A model generated the notes under the pieces. That model worked only from the letters and a program-made list of their open reading frames with translations, did no database searches and was not told the DNA's origin. From Leifsonia williamsii (GTDB lineage: Bacteria > Actinomycetota > Actinomycetes > Actinomycetales > Microbacteriaceae), in NCBI RefSeq assembly GCF_030433685.1, contig NZ_JAROCF010000001.1:682001-746000 (forward strand): 64,000 bases of DNA. Reading direction: 5' to 3'. A program made the position numbers and the translations under genes. Shown here piece by piece: positions 1 to 8,920 of the stretch. Position 1 is the stretch's first letter. Each line of letters begins with the position of its first letter.

Positions 1-365
1 ACGAGCCCGGGATACGCCTCGAACGAGCGCCACGAGTACACGACCTCGTCGCCGGTGCCCGCCGCGGCCATGATCAGCTGCGCGAGGAGCGCGACCGAGC
101 CGCTGCCCAGGTGCACCTGCTCCAGGGCGACGCCGTGCCGCTCCGCAAGGCGTGCGCGCAGGTCGGCTCCGCCCGCGTTGGGGTAGCGGTTGAGGTCGCG
201 CAGCGTCGCTGCCACGGCCTCCACCACCGAGGGGAGGGGCGGGTACGGATTCTCGTTGCTGGACAGCTTGTAGCCGTCCGCCGGCGCGGGGCGCCCCTGC
301 TTGTACGGGGGGACCGCCACGATCTCGGGCCGAAGCCGCACGCCGATCGGGGTGTCGGAAGTCAC
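1..365 (-). CDS. hisC: Histidinol-phosphate/aromatic aminotransferase, 5' part only
   Basis: This is the N-terminal part (about 121 residues) of a fold-type I PLP aminotransferase of the HisC/Pat group; the rest lies left of the window. The frame opens at a GTG (363-365) and reads [14 protein letters not shown], then the hallmark segment [15 protein letters not shown] near residues 32-46, RYPNAGG and LGSGSVALL. In this family these segments form the N-terminal arm and the start of the PLP phosphate-binding region. The PLP-binding lysine is not visible. HisC uses glutamate and imidazole-acetol phosphate in histidine synthesis; actinobacterial paralogues also act on aromatic keto acids, and the two cannot be separated here. 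It is divergent from the holin-like gene at 479. Confidence 0.85.
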   Translation of the reverse strand, partial: MTSDTPIGVRLRPEIVAVPPYKQGRPAPADGYKLSSNENPYPPLPSVVEAVAATLRDLNRYPNAGGADLRARLAERHGVALEQVHLGSGSVALLAQLIMAAAGTGDEVVYSWRSFEAYPGL

Positions 366-478
366 AGACCCAACTTAGCCGCGCCGACATACCGGCGGGA
401 GAATCCTTCACACGCTGCAGGCACGCCCGTCCGCCGCAACCCCTTCATCCCGAACCCCGCCCCTGTCATGATGGCGGC

Positions 479-868
479 ATGCGATTCCTGCTCAAGGTGA
501 TCATCAACGCGGTCGCGCTCTGGCTGACGACCTACATCGTCCCCGGCGTGACGGTGCACGCGTGGGCCCCCGGCGACACCACGGCCATCGTGCTGACCTA
601 CCTGCTCGTCGCGCTGATCTTCGGTGTCGTGAACGCGATCGTCGGCACCGCGATCCGCATCGTGGCGTTCCCGCTGTACATCCTCACTCTCGGGCTCATC
701 TCGCTCGTCGTGAACGCCTTCCTGCTGTTCATCGTCTCGTGGATCAGCGACGCGATGGGCTTCGGCCTCCACGTCGACGGGTTCTGGTCGGGCGTCTTCG
801 GCGCCCTGGTGCTCGGCATCATCGCCTGGCTGCTGGGGCTGGTGCTGCGACCCGTCACGCGCGGCTGA
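479..868 (+). CDS. Phage holin family 4-TM membrane protein (Phage_holin_4_2 type)
   Basis: A 129-residue, very hydrophobic protein with four predicted membrane segments (about residues 4-22, 38-60, 63-88 and 96-122) and almost no soluble part. The opening MRFLLKVIINAVALWLTTYI and the central GVVNAIVG segment are typical of the small membrane family named after phage holins (Phage_holin_4_2). Chromosomal members are widespread in actinobacteria and their function is unknown; nothing nearby suggests a prophage. The start ATG has only a weak ribosome site. It lies 83 bases upstream of purB on the same strand. Confidence 0.75.
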   Translation: MRFLLKVIINAVALWLTTYIVPGVTVHAWAPGDTTAIVLTYLLVALIFGVVNAIVGTAIRIVAFPLYILTLGLISLVVNAFLLFIVSWISDAMGFGLHVDGFWSGVFGALVLGIIAWLLGLVLRPVTRG

Positions 869-951
869 CGCGGGCGGCCCGCGCGCTGCGCCGCGCGGAT
901 GCGGGAGAATAGGCGCGAACCCCCGTCGCCGACTCCCTCCGGAGGAGACCC

Positions 952-2331
952 ATGACCGCCCTGCCTCCCCAGCCGCTGAGCCCCCTGGACGGCCGTTACC
1001 GCTCCGCGGTGCTCGGTCTCGGCGACCACCTGTCCGAGGCCGGCCTCAACCGGGCCCGCGTGCAGGTGGAGGTGGAGTGGCTGATCTACCTGACGAGTCA
1101 CGGGATGTTCGGCTCGTCCCCGCTCACCGACCAGCAGGTGCGGTCGCTGCGCGCGCTCGTCGACGACTTCGGGCAGCCCGAGATCGACCGCCTCGCCGAG
1201 CTGGAGAGCACCACCAAGCACGACGTGAAGGCGGTGGAGTACCTGGTCCGGGAGCGCCTCCACGCTCTCGGCCTCGACCACATCGCCGAGCTGACCCACT
1301 TCGCGGCGACCAGCGAGGACATCAACAACCTCTCCTACGCCCTCACGGTCAGCGCCGCGATCAACGAGGTCTGGCTCCCCAAGTTCCGCGGGGTCATCGG
1401 CGAGCTGCGCGCTCAGGCGCTGCAGTACCGCGACGACGCGATGCTGGCCCGCACGCACGGCCAGCCGGCGACTCCGACCACCATGGGCAAGGAGCTCGCG
1501 GTGTTCGTGCACCGCCTCGAGCGCCTCCGCACGCAGATCCAGCGCACCGAGTACCTCGGCAAGTTCAGCGGCGCGACCGGCACCTTCGCCGCCCACGTGG
1601 TCGCCGACCCGTCGGCGGACTGGCCGCGCGTGTCGCAGGAGTTCGTCGGCAGCCTCGGCCTCACCTGGAACCCGCTCACCACCCAGATCGAGTCGCACGA
1701 CTGGCAGGCCGAGCTCTACTCGGCGATCTCGCACGCCAACCGCATCCTGCACAACCTGTGCACCGACATCTGGACCTACATCTCGCTCGGCTACTTCCGG
1801 CAGGTGCCGGAGCCGGGAGCCACGGGTTCGTCGACCATGCCGCACAAGGTCAACCCGATCCGCTTCGAGAACGCGGAGGCCAACCTGGAGCTGTCGAGCG
1901 CGGTGCTCGACTCCCTCGCGGCGACGCTCGTCACCAGCCGCCTGCAGCGCGACCTCACCGACTCGACCACCCAGCGCAACATCGGCGTCGGGCTCGGCCA
2001 CTCCCTGCTCGCCCTCGACAACATCGAGCGCGGCCTCGGTCAGATCGCCCTCGATCGCGAGCTGCTCGCCGCCGACCTCGACGCCAACTGGGAGGTGCTG
2101 GCCGAGGCGATCCAGACGGTGATCCGCGCCGAGGTCACCGCCGGCCGGTCGACCATCTCCGACCCGTACGCCCTGCTCAAGGAGCTGACCCGCGGCAAGC
2201 GCGTCGACCACGCCGGACTGGTGGAGTTCGTGAACGGCCTCGACATCGGCCAGGCGGCCAAGAACCGCCTGCTGGAGCTCACGCCCGCGACCTACGTGGG
2301 CCTCGCCTCCCGCCTCGTCGACGAGCTCTGA
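952..2331 (+). CDS. purB: Adenylosuccinate lyase PurB
   Basis: Adenylosuccinate lyase acts twice in purine synthesis: it releases fumarate from SAICAR and from adenylosuccinate. The 459-residue length matches the E. coli-type enzyme. Visible hallmarks are SPLDGRYRS near residue 10, TSEDINNLSYA near 122, ARTHGQPATPTT near 168 (His motif) and the fumarase/aspartase signature GSSTMPHKVNPI near 293. The start ATG follows GGAGGAGA with good spacing. The next gene is convergent, so this looks like a single-gene transcription unit, possibly with the upstream membrane gene. Confidence 0.97.
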   Translation: MTALPPQPLSPLDGRYRSAVLGLGDHLSEAGLNRARVQVEVEWLIYLTSHGMFGSSPLTDQQVRSLRALVDDFGQPEIDRLAELESTTKHDVKAVEYLVRERLHALGLDHIAELTHFAATSEDINNLSYALTVSAAINEVWLPKFRGVIGELRAQALQYRDDAMLARTHGQPATPTTMGKELAVFVHRLERLRTQIQRTEYLGKFSGATGTFAAHVVADPSADWPRVSQEFVGSLGLTWNPLTTQIESHDWQAELYSAISHANRILHNLCTDIWTYISLGYFRQVPEPGATGSSTMPHKVNPIRFENAEANLELSSAVLDSLAATLVTSRLQRDLTDSTTQRNIGVGLGHSLLALDNIERGLGQIALDRELLAADLDANWEVLAEAIQTVIRAEVTAGRSTISDPYALLKELTRGKRVDHAGLVEFVNGLDIGQAAKNRLLELTPATYVGLASRLVDEL

Positions 2332-2377
2332 CCTGAGCGGGCAGCGGCCTCGCGTCTCGTAGCGGTTGGGTCGGCGG

Positions 2378-2692
2378 TCAGTGGCCGCGCGGGCGGTCGC
2401 CCCCCTCGGCCTCGTCCTGCTCGTGGATGTCCTCCACCTCGGCGGCCGTCGGCTTGAAGGCGAGCGCGAACAGCGCCATCAGCACGAGCGAGACGATGAA
2501 GGCGATGCCGAGCCCGACCGCGGCGAGCACGAACTCGCGCGTCGCGATCAGCACGATCAGCCCGACGAAGACGCCGAGGCCGGCGGAGATGGCGAGCAGC
2601 TCGACCGGCAGGAAGCGGTCGCGACGGCTCGGCTGGAGGCTCTGGGACGGGGTGTTGGTCACGCTGGGGTCTTTCTTGTCGCGCCTGGTCAC
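2378..2692 (-). CDS. Small two-TM membrane protein of unknown function
   Basis: A 104-residue protein with a charged N-terminus (MTRRDKK), two adjacent hydrophobic segments at about residues 31-50 and 54-78, and an acidic, His-containing tail (EDIHEQDEAEGGD). I do not recognise a named family. The GTG start overlaps the stop of the upstream gene (GTGA, 2689-2692), and GGGAG sits upstream at normal spacing, so the two are probably translationally coupled. A later GTG (about residue 11) is an alternative start. Confidence 0.7.
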   Translation of the reverse strand: MTRRDKKDPSVTNTPSQSLQPSRRDRFLPVELLAISAGLGVFVGLIVLIATREFVLAAVGLGIAFIVSLVLMALFALAFKPTAAEVEDIHEQDEAEGGDRPRGH

Positions 2693-3288
2693 GATCCGCT
2701 CCCGGCCCGGCGGGCCTCCTCCGACCGTGCGGAGGTGCGCAGCGAGGCCGCGCCGATGCCCTGGAAGACGCCGACGATGACCGCCCAGGCGCCGAACAGG
2801 CCGATGGCGAGCACGGCGTCCGCCGGCACGAACAGAAGCACGAGCGCCAGCACCGCCGTCAGCGCGCCGGTGATCAGCCAGTCGCGCGCCGCGGCCTCCT
2901 GGCTGCGGGAGCGGAGGCCGCTGTAGAGCTCGAGGAAGCCGGTGAGGGCCGCCCAGACCGTGACGAGGTAGAGGTAGAGTCCGAGGCCGCTGCCGGAAAG
3001 AGCCAGGGCGAGCACGCCCGCGACGACGCCGACGGCGCCCTGGATCACGAACAGCGTCCTGGTCAGCCCGCGGGTGCCGAGCACGGCGCTGAGGGCGCCG
3101 GTGGCGAGCCCGTCGAGGAGTGCGAAGACGCCGAAGACGATCAGTCCGAACGTCGCCGTGTGGGCGTCGCGCGTGAACGTGATCACGGCGGCCGCGGCGA
3201 GCGCGACGAGCGCGCGCACAGCGGGAACGACCCAGTAACGGCTCGGAGTCTGGATGCCCGGCAGCGGGGCAGGAACGGCGGGTGCCAC
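2689..3288 (-). CDS. HdeD/DUF308-like polytopic membrane protein
   Basis: A membrane protein of about 199 residues with six hydrophobic segments. The later half (repeated GxxLxxGLxxLxxP-like turns, e.g. LTAVLALVLLFVPADAVL) resembles the HdeD/DUF308 family, small membrane proteins of unclear function. I chose the GTG at 3286-3288 because GAGAGG precedes it at about 7 bases. The frame stays open much further upstream, but that part is low-quality sequence antisense to or overlapping the next gene and looks unreal. It lies downstream of another polytopic membrane gene and overlaps the one after it, suggesting a small operon of three membrane proteins. Confidence 0.65.
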   Translation of the reverse strand: MAPAVPAPLPGIQTPSRYWVVPAVRALVALAAAAVITFTRDAHTATFGLIVFGVFALLDGLATGALSAVLGTRGLTRTLFVIQGAVGVVAGVLALALSGSGLGLYLYLVTVWAALTGFLELYSGLRSRSQEAAARDWLITGALTAVLALVLLFVPADAVLAIGLFGAWAVIVGVFQGIGAASLRTSARSEEARRAGSGS

Positions 3289-3368
3289 CTCGGCGACCTC
3301 TCTCAGAACGGGATTCCGCTCCAGTCTAGTCGCGGCGTTCCTGCGCGTTCGCCTGACGGCGGCACCCC

Positions 3369-3896
3369 TCAGGCGCGGCGTGCCTCGCTGCGGTCGCGGC
3401 GCGGAGTCTCGCGGCCGGCCCAGAAGACGATGCCGGCGATCGCACCGATGGCGAGCAGGAACCCGCCGGTCGGCGTGATGGTGTCGGCGATCCGGTGCTG
3501 CGCCGCGAGCGCCGACAGCAGCCCGGCTCCTGCACCGAAGGCCGCCACGACCGCGTACGACCACGAGACGGCCCGGACTGCACCCTGCGCGATCAGCCCT
3601 CGGACCACGAGCGCGCCGGCGGTGATCAGCCACGTGGCGAGCAGCGGAACGGCCATCGGCAGACCGACGGTGTCGCGCAGCAGCAGTCCGGGTGCCAGGT
3701 AGATGACGGCGGCGGCGAACAGCATCACGAGACCGAGCGCCCCGTAGGCGCGGAGCCGCGAACCCTCCGTGCGCAGACCCTGGATCTGCATCGTGAGCGA
3801 GGACCACGTGAACGCCAGGCTGAAGGCCATGACCGCGAGCGCGACGGCGCCCGCGCTCTGCAGCAGGGGGATCAGGAGGGCGTTCATGGTTTCCAT
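3369..3896 (-). CDS. Five-TM membrane protein of unknown function
   Basis: About 175 residues with five predicted membrane segments separated by short Arg-rich loops and a basic tail (RRDRSEARRA). No family is recognised. The start may be the ATG at 3894-3896 or the second ATG at 3885-3887 (MNALLIPLL), which has a GGA-containing upstream stretch. It is the first gene of the apparent three-gene membrane set running to 2378. Confidence 0.65.
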   Translation of the reverse strand: METMNALLIPLLQSAGAVALAVMAFSLAFTWSSLTMQIQGLRTEGSRLRAYGALGLVMLFAAAVIYLAPGLLLRDTVGLPMAVPLLATWLITAGALVVRGLIAQGAVRAVSWSYAVVAAFGAGAGLLSALAAQHRIADTITPTGGFLLAIGAIAGIVFWAGRETPRRDRSEARRA

Positions 3897-4000
3897 TACA
3901 TGCTCACGCGTTCGGGCGACGCGTCATCCTGGGGGATGATGTCGGTGGCGACGGGCATACCGAGTGTAACATATCGGTTGGGCCGCCGCCCGGCATCGCA

Positions 4001-4471
4001 TCACGCGGAGGCGGGCTCGGCCTCCACCTCCATCACGTTGATCACCCAGGTGACCCCGAATCGGTCGGCGAGCATCCCGAAGCCGGCGGACCACGGTGAG
4101 GCGGCGAGCGGCTCGATGACGGTCGCGCCCTCCGCCAGCGCCTCCCACCAGCCCTGCGCGTCACCGAGATCGGCGGCGCTCAGCGAGAGGAAGAACGGCT
4201 GGTCGGTGATCGTCACCCCGTTCTCCCTCGTCGTGAACCCGGTGATGACGGGCCCCGTCGCTCCGGGGATGTCGTAGGCCATCACCGTGAAGCCGTCCTG
4301 GCCGACCACCTGGCCGAAGACGACCCTGTCGGCGCCCGGAGCGTCCGCCGGCATGCCGACGTCGGCGTACGTGCGGACCATCGCCCGGCCGTGGAACGCC
4401 TCGGCATAGAACTCGAGCGCCTCGCGGGCGACGCCGTGGAAGTTGAGGTGGGGAACGGGGATCGCGGACAT
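4001..4471 (-). CDS. VOC family (PhnB-like glyoxalase fold) protein
   Basis: A 156-residue protein starting MSAIPVPHLNFHGVAREA after a strong AAGGAGA site. The pattern HLNFxGxAxEALEFYxxxF, the central GFTVMAYDIPG and the C-terminal WSAGFGMLADRFGVTWVIN are typical of PhnB-like members of the vicinal-oxygen-chelate superfamily (also labelled 3-demethylubiquinone-9 3-methyltransferase-like). These adopt the glyoxalase/bleomycin-resistance fold; the substrate of this branch is generally unknown. It is divergent from the WYL regulator at 4587 (115-base gap), which may control it. Confidence 0.85.
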   Translation of the reverse strand: MSAIPVPHLNFHGVAREALEFYAEAFHGRAMVRTYADVGMPADAPGADRVVFGQVVGQDGFTVMAYDIPGATGPVITGFTTRENGVTITDQPFFLSLSAADLGDAQGWWEALAEGATVIEPLAASPWSAGFGMLADRFGVTWVINVMEVEAEPASA

Positions 4472-4586
4472 GTCGTCTCCTTGTCGTGTGAGCGGCGGGG
4501 CCGCCGTGCTCCGAGGTTCCGGGCAGAGTCCACGATCGCCGCGGTTCCGGTCAGTGGACGTCCTGAACCGCCGCGAAAATGGCGGC

Positions 4587-5582
4587 ATGCCGCTGGCCTC
4601 CTCCTCGTCGACATCGCAGCGCCTCCTCGCCCTGCTCTCGCTGCTGCAGGCGCGCCGGGATTGGCCGGCGCCCGTGCTCGCCGAGCGCCTCGGGGTGAGC
4701 GAGCGGACGATCCGCCGCGACATCGACCGCCTACGAGAGCTCGACTACGCGATCGCATCCACCCGCGGCCCCGACGGCGGCTACCGGCTCGGTGCGGGAT
4801 CACGAATGCCGCCGCTCCTTCTCGACGACGAGCAGGCCGTCGCCGTCGCCGTCGCGTTGCAGACCGCCGGAGCCCTCGGCGCCGGCCTCGGCGAGGCGGC
4901 CGAGCGTGCCCTCGGCACGATCAGCCGCACGATGCCCGCCGCCCTCGCCCACCGGGTCGGCGAGCTGGAGTTGGGGACGTCGCCCGCGCCGGGCACGCAG
5001 GCCGCGGAGACCGACCCGGAGGTGCTGCTCCACATCGCGCGGGCCATCCGTGAGTCGACGGAGCTGCGTTTCGACTACGCGTCGGCCGGCGGCGAGCCCG
5101 TGCCTCCCCGGCCACCGCTGCGGACGCAGCCCCACCACCTCCTGCTCCACGCCGGCCGGTGGTACCTGATCGGCTACACGGAGGACCGCGGCGACTGGAG
5201 GATCTACCGCGTCGACCGCATCGCGCCCCGGATGCACAACGGCCGCCGCTTCACTCCGCGGGGGGTGCCGGGTGGCGACCCCGCCTCCTACCTGTCCGCA
5301 CGGTTCAAGGGCTCGGAAGGCGCGGACACCTGGCCGTGCTGGGGTGAAGTCGTGCTCCACGCCCCGGTGGATGCGGTCGCGCCCTACATCGGGGACGGCG
5401 TGGTCGAGCGGCTCGACGCGGATCGCTGCCGCGTCCGGCTCGGTGCCTGGTCATGGGTGGGTCTCGCGGCGATGATCGGCCGGTTCGACGCCGACGTGGA
5501 GGTCGTCGGGCCGCCCGAGCTGGCCGCCGCGTTCTCACTCCTCGCGAGGCGGTTCGACGCCGCGGCGGCACCACCCCGGTAA
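4587..5582 (+). CDS. HTH-WYL domain transcriptional regulator
   Basis: A 331-residue regulator. An N-terminal winged helix-turn-helix (about residues 8-60; VLAERLGVSERTIRRDIDRL) is followed by a linker and a WYL domain (about 145-310) with LLLHAGRWYLIGYTEDR, the Trp-Tyr-Leu motif that names the family. WYL domains are thought to sense small ligands or nucleic acid. The ATG at 4587 was chosen because it gives the normal N-terminus just before the HTH; an upstream extension in the same frame overlaps the divergent VOC gene and is unlikely. The end is 5 bases from the convergent universal stress gene. Confidence 0.88.
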   Translation: MPLASSSSTSQRLLALLSLLQARRDWPAPVLAERLGVSERTIRRDIDRLRELDYAIASTRGPDGGYRLGAGSRMPPLLLDDEQAVAVAVALQTAGALGAGLGEAAERALGTISRTMPAALAHRVGELELGTSPAPGTQAAETDPEVLLHIARAIRESTELRFDYASAGGEPVPPRPPLRTQPHHLLLHAGRWYLIGYTEDRGDWRIYRVDRIAPRMHNGRRFTPRGVPGGDPASYLSARFKGSEGADTWPCWGEVVLHAPVDAVAPYIGDGVVERLDADRCRVRLGAWSWVGLAAMIGRFDADVEVVGPPELAAAFSLLARRFDAAAAPPR

Positions 5583-5587
5583 CGGGT

Positions 5588-6469
5588 CTAGGAGCGCTCC
5601 GCCCGGCGCCCGACCACCGCGACCGGCCGCTCGGCGTTGCGCAGCACCTCGCGGCTCACCGAGCCGAGCAGTGCGCGACGGAGGAAGCCCTTGCCGTGCG
5701 AGCCGACGACGATGAGCTGCGCGTCCTGGGCGTTGGCGACGATCGCCTCGGCGGGGTGGCCGTCGGCGACCGCCGTCTCCACCCCGTCCGACCCGCTCAG
5801 CTCGGGTACGCTCTCCAGCGCGCCGGCGATCACGGCATCGGCGTCCACCTCGGCGGCGGAGCTCATCCGCGCCGCGAGCTCCGGGTCCGAGGCCGAGACC
5901 GCGGGCCGCGACTCGGTCACGGACACGACGCGCACGCCGACGCCACGAATCCGCGCCTCGGCGGCCGCGAACGCGAGTGCCGCCTCCCCGAACTCCGAGC
6001 CGTCGACGCCGACCACGACGGGCCCCTGGGCCGAGGGCGCCTCCTCGGGCCCGACCACGATGAGCGGGCAGGGCGCCTGGACGCTCAGTCGATCACTGAC
6101 GGAGCCGAGCAGAGCGCTCATGGCCGACCCGAGCCCGCGCCTGCCGACGACCAACATGTCCGCTCCCTCGGCGGCGTCGATCAGCACCCCTGACGCCGGC
6201 CCGATCTCAGCAGACTCGGTGACCGCGAGCCCCGAGTCGACCTCGCGTGCCCGATCGGCCGCCGCGGCGAGGATCTGCATGCTGTACTCGCGCGCCCAGT
6301 CGACCGCGTGGGGGTCGGCGACGAAACCGTAGAACTCCATCGCGGGAAGCGTGTAGGCGGTGACGATGTCGAGCGCGCTGCCTCCGGCGTGCGCCCGGGC
6401 GATGGCCCACTCCAACGCTGCGCTGCTCTGCGACGAGCCGTCGATCCCGACCACGATACGACCAGCCAT
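5588..6469 (-). CDS. Universal stress protein with two tandem UspA domains
   Basis: A 293-residue protein of two consecutive UspA folds. Domain 1 (about 1-142) begins AGRIVVGIDGSSQS and ends with the ATP-loop pattern VVGRRGLGSAMSALLGSVSD; domain 2 (about 148-290) begins VVVGVDGSEFG and has VVGSHGKGFLRRALLGSVS. The G-2x-G-9x-G(S/T) loops in both halves predict ATP binding. Such tandem Usps accumulate in stationary phase or hypoxia in actinobacteria; no regulatory site was identified here. ATG at 6467-6469. Confidence 0.92.
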   Translation of the reverse strand: MAGRIVVGIDGSSQSSAALEWAIARAHAGGSALDIVTAYTLPAMEFYGFVADPHAVDWAREYSMQILAAAADRAREVDSGLAVTESAEIGPASGVLIDAAEGADMLVVGRRGLGSAMSALLGSVSDRLSVQAPCPLIVVGPEEAPSAQGPVVVGVDGSEFGEAALAFAAAEARIRGVGVRVVSVTESRPAVSASDPELAARMSSAAEVDADAVIAGALESVPELSGSDGVETAVADGHPAEAIVANAQDAQLIVVGSHGKGFLRRALLGSVSREVLRNAERPVAVVGRRAERS

Positions 6470-6518
6470 GGGCGCTCCCCCGATCCGAAAGGTCACCGAC
6501 CGTGCCACCCTAGCCACG

Positions 6519-6548
6519 CCCACGCCGCCGCGGAAGGGTCGGCGTGGG
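6519..6548 (-). terminator. Possible terminator hairpin downstream of dnaB
   Basis: A 9-bp perfect inverted repeat (CCCACGCCG, 12-base loop, CGGCGTGGG) about 80 bases past the dnaB stop and before the usp gene on the same strand. There is no clear T-run, so it is only a candidate. Confidence 0.35.
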
Positions 6549-6624
6549 ATGGCCGTGGGGCGCCCTGCCGGCGTCGCCCTTAGCGGGGGCCCATTGACGC
6601 GTCGATCCCTCCGCCAGGCCCCGA

Positions 6625-7998
6625 CTACATCGGCGCCATGTCCGTGAAGCGCGAGTAGTGGCCCTGGAACGCGACGGTGACCGTCTTCGTCGGGCCGTTG
6701 CGGTGCTTGGCGACGATGAGGTCGGCCTCGCCCGCGCGCGGGTTGTCCTTCTCGTAGGCGGACTCGCGGTGGAGCAGGATGACGACGTCGGCGTCCTGCT
6801 CGATCGATCCGGACTCGCGGAGGTCGCTCAGGGCGGGGAGCTTGTCGGCGCGCTGCTCCGGGCCTCGGTTCAGCTGCGAGAGGGCGATGACGGGCACCTG
6901 GAGCTCCTTCGCCAGCAGCTTGAGCGCACGCGAGAACTCGCTGACCTCCTGCTGGCGGCTCTCGACGCGCTTGCCGCTCGTCATGAGCTGCAGGTAGTCG
7001 ATGATGACCATCTTGAGGCCTACTCGCTGCTTGAGGCGGCGGCACTTGGCGCGGATCTCGACCAGCGTCATGTTGGGGCTGTCGTCGATGTACAGCGGGG
7101 CGTCGTTGATGCGGCCGCGGGTGGAGGCGATCGTCGTCCAGTCGCGGTTCTCGACCATGCCCTTGCGCATGTGCTGCAGCGGCACGGCCGCCTCGGCCGA
7201 GAGCAGGCGCATCGCGATCTCGCTGCGGCCCATCTCGAGCGAGAAGAAGATCGTCGCCATGTCGTGCTTGATGGCGGCGGCGCGGGCGAAGTCGAGCGCG
7301 AGCGTCGACTTTCCGAGAGCGGGTCGCGCGGCGACGATGACCATCTGGCCGGGGTGGAGGCCGTTGGTCAGCTCGTCCAGCTCCGTGAAGCCGGTGGGCA
7401 CACCGGTCATCGAGCCGTCCTTGTGCTTGGCCGCCTCGATCTCGTCGATGGCGACCGTCACGGCGTCGGACAGCGGGACGTAGTCCTCCGCCTCCTGCGC
7501 GCCGGTGACGGAGTAGATCTCGGCCTGCGCGTTGTTGACGAGGTCGAGCACCTCACCCTCGGCCTTGTAACCCATCTGCGTGATGCGGGTGCCGGCCTCC
7601 ACGAGCCGGCGCAGCAGCGCCTTCTCGGTGACGATGTTGGCGTAGTAGCCGGCGTTGGCCGCGGTGGGCACGAGGCTGGTCAGCGTGTGGAGGTACTCGG
7701 CGCCTCCTGCGCGCGACAGCTCGCCCAGCTTGGTCAGCTCGTCGGTGACAGTGATGACGTCGGTGGGCTCGCCCTGGGCATACAGCGACAGGATGGCGTC
7801 GTAGATGATCTCGTGCTTGGGGATGTAGAAGTCCGTACCGCGGACGACCTCGACCACGTCGGCGACCGCGTCCTTGCTGAGCAGCATGCCGCCGAGCGCG
7901 CTCTGCTCGGCGAGGAGGTCGTGCGGAGGGGTCCGCTCGGGGTTGCGCGCTTCGCCCGGCTCCCGGTTGTCGGCGAGACCGATATGGGCGATCGACAC
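6625..7998 (-). CDS. dnaB: Replicative DNA helicase DnaB
   Basis: Hexameric 5'-3' helicase of the replication fork, 457 residues from the chosen GTG (7996-7998), which has an ideal AAGGAGA site. An upstream ATG (8037) would add 13 residues and lacks such a site. The N-terminal domain (about 20-125; PHDLLAEQSALGGMLLS) is followed by the RecA-type ATPase, with Walker A as ARPALGKST near residue 225, Walker B as MVIIDYLQLM and the H4 region GSIEQDADVVILLHR. No intein interrupts the P-loop, a common insertion site in actinobacteria. It lies in the same orientation as rplI but is separated by a 458-base region full of DnaA-box-like sites, so it probably has its own promoter. Confidence 0.96.
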   Translation of the reverse strand: MSIAHIGLADNREPGEARNPERTPPHDLLAEQSALGGMLLSKDAVADVVEVVRGTDFYIPKHEIIYDAILSLYAQGEPTDVITVTDELTKLGELSRAGGAEYLHTLTSLVPTAANAGYYANIVTEKALLRRLVEAGTRITQMGYKAEGEVLDLVNNAQAEIYSVTGAQEAEDYVPLSDAVTVAIDEIEAAKHKDGSMTGVPTGFTELDELTNGLHPGQMVIVAARPALGKSTLALDFARAAAIKHDMATIFFSLEMGRSEIAMRLLSAEAAVPLQHMRKGMVENRDWTTIASTRGRINDAPLYIDDSPNMTLVEIRAKCRRLKQRVGLKMVIIDYLQLMTSGKRVESRQQEVSEFSRALKLLAKELQVPVIALSQLNRGPEQRADKLPALSDLRESGSIEQDADVVILLHRESAYEKDNPRAGEADLIVAKHRNGPTKTVTVAFQGHYSRFTDMAPM

Positions 7999-8456
7999 GT
8001 CTTCTCCTTCACGTCCTGCGTACGTTCTCACCGGCACCTCGAGGCCGCCTGCGCTGCCGCGGGCCAGAACTGCGGTCGACTCCGATTCTCCGTCCGACCG
8101 CCGACATCGCCGGGATGATCCGGCTGCGTTTCCCGACGACGCTTCACCCTATGGACGCCCGGCGCGGGGTGACAACTCGGCCTGTGGATAACTCTGGGGA
8201 GAATCTGCGCGAAACGCCGACGGAGTTGTGCACAAGACCTGTGGAAAACTGTGGACAACCAAGTTTTTTTCAAGCCGATGTCACTGCTGACCTGGCATTT
8301 TGTTTTCCCCACCCTGTGTGTAAGAAGTTGTTCGCACACTGTGGCGAACCGCCTCCCACGAAGCCCCCGCCCTGTGCACAAAAGTGGGGAAATCTCCCTT
8401 AACGAGGTGTAGCGGCGGGCCTCAGCCCGCCGCTACACTAGCGCTCCTCGCTCGCC
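7999..8456. promoter_or_regulatory. dnaB-rplI intergenic region with DnaA-box cluster
   Basis: No gene is seen here. From 8183 to 8381 there are several DnaA-box-like 9-mers: TGTGGATAA at 8183-8191 and TGTGGACAA at 8250-8258 (reverse strand, exact matches to TTATCCACA and TTGTCCACA), TGTGGAAAA at 8240-8248, TTGTGCACA at 8226-8234 and its inverse TGTGCACAA at 8373-8381, with a weaker TTCGCACAC at 8331-8339. T-rich tracts occur at about 8264-8271 and 8299-8306. It lies upstream of dnaB, so DnaA could bind here and influence dnaB transcription or be titrated; that role is inference. Confidence 0.6.
8407..8438 (-). terminator. Strong hairpin after rplI
   Basis: A perfect 14-bp stem with a 4-base loop (GTGTAGCGGCGGGC, loop CTCA, then its complement) starts 18 bases after the rplI stop. 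It is probably the terminator of rpsF-ssb-rpsR-rplI; no long T-run follows. Confidence 0.6.
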
Positions 8457-8909
8457 TTACTTGGCGGCGACCACCTGCAGGGAGATGACGGCCGAGAGGT
8501 CGTCGTGCAGGCGGACGGTGGCCTCGTGGTCACCGGTCACCTTGATCGGGTTCGGGAGCTCGATCTTGCGCTTGTCGAGCTCGCCGATGCCCGCGGCCTT
8601 GACCGCGTCGGCGACGTCGGCGGTCTTGACCGAACCGAACAGGCGGCCCTCACGGCCCGCCTTCACGACCAGCTTGACTCGCGTCGCCTGGAGCTTGGCC
8701 TTGAGGTCCTGGGCCTGCTCGATGGTGTGGAGCTCGCGAGCGGCACGCGCCGCCTTGATCTGCTCCACCTGCTTCTCGCCACCACGGGTCCACGCGATCG
8801 CGAAGCCCTGCGGGACGAGGTAGTTGCGTGCGTATCCGTCCTTGACGTCAACGACGTCGCCGGCGGAACCGAGGCCGGTGACCTCGTGCGTCAGAATGAC
8901 CTTCGACAT
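8457..8909 (-). CDS. rplI: 50S ribosomal protein L9
   Basis: L9 binds 23S rRNA near the L1 stalk and helps keep the reading frame. At 150 residues it has the full two-domain length: the N-terminal RNA-binding domain opens [20 protein letters not shown] and contains [15 protein letters not shown] (L9 signature, about residues 22-37), followed by a long helix and a C-terminal domain with [16 protein letters not shown]. It is the last gene of the rpsF cluster, 11 bases after rpsR. Confidence 0.97.
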   Translation of the reverse strand: MSKVILTHEVTGLGSAGDVVDVKDGYARNYLVPQGFAIAWTRGGEKQVEQIKAARAARELHTIEQAQDLKAKLQATRVKLVVKAGREGRLFGSVKTADVADAVKAAGIGELDKRKIELPNPIKVTGDHEATVRLHDDLSAVISLQVVAAK

Positions 8910-8920
8910 GGGTTGCCTCC

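Noticed and set aside
479..868. Prophage holin
   Set aside because: The family name derives from phage holins but no phage genes are nearby; chromosomal copies are widespread.
6625..7998. Intein in dnaB
   Set aside because: The helicase runs at normal length with an uninterrupted Walker A region.
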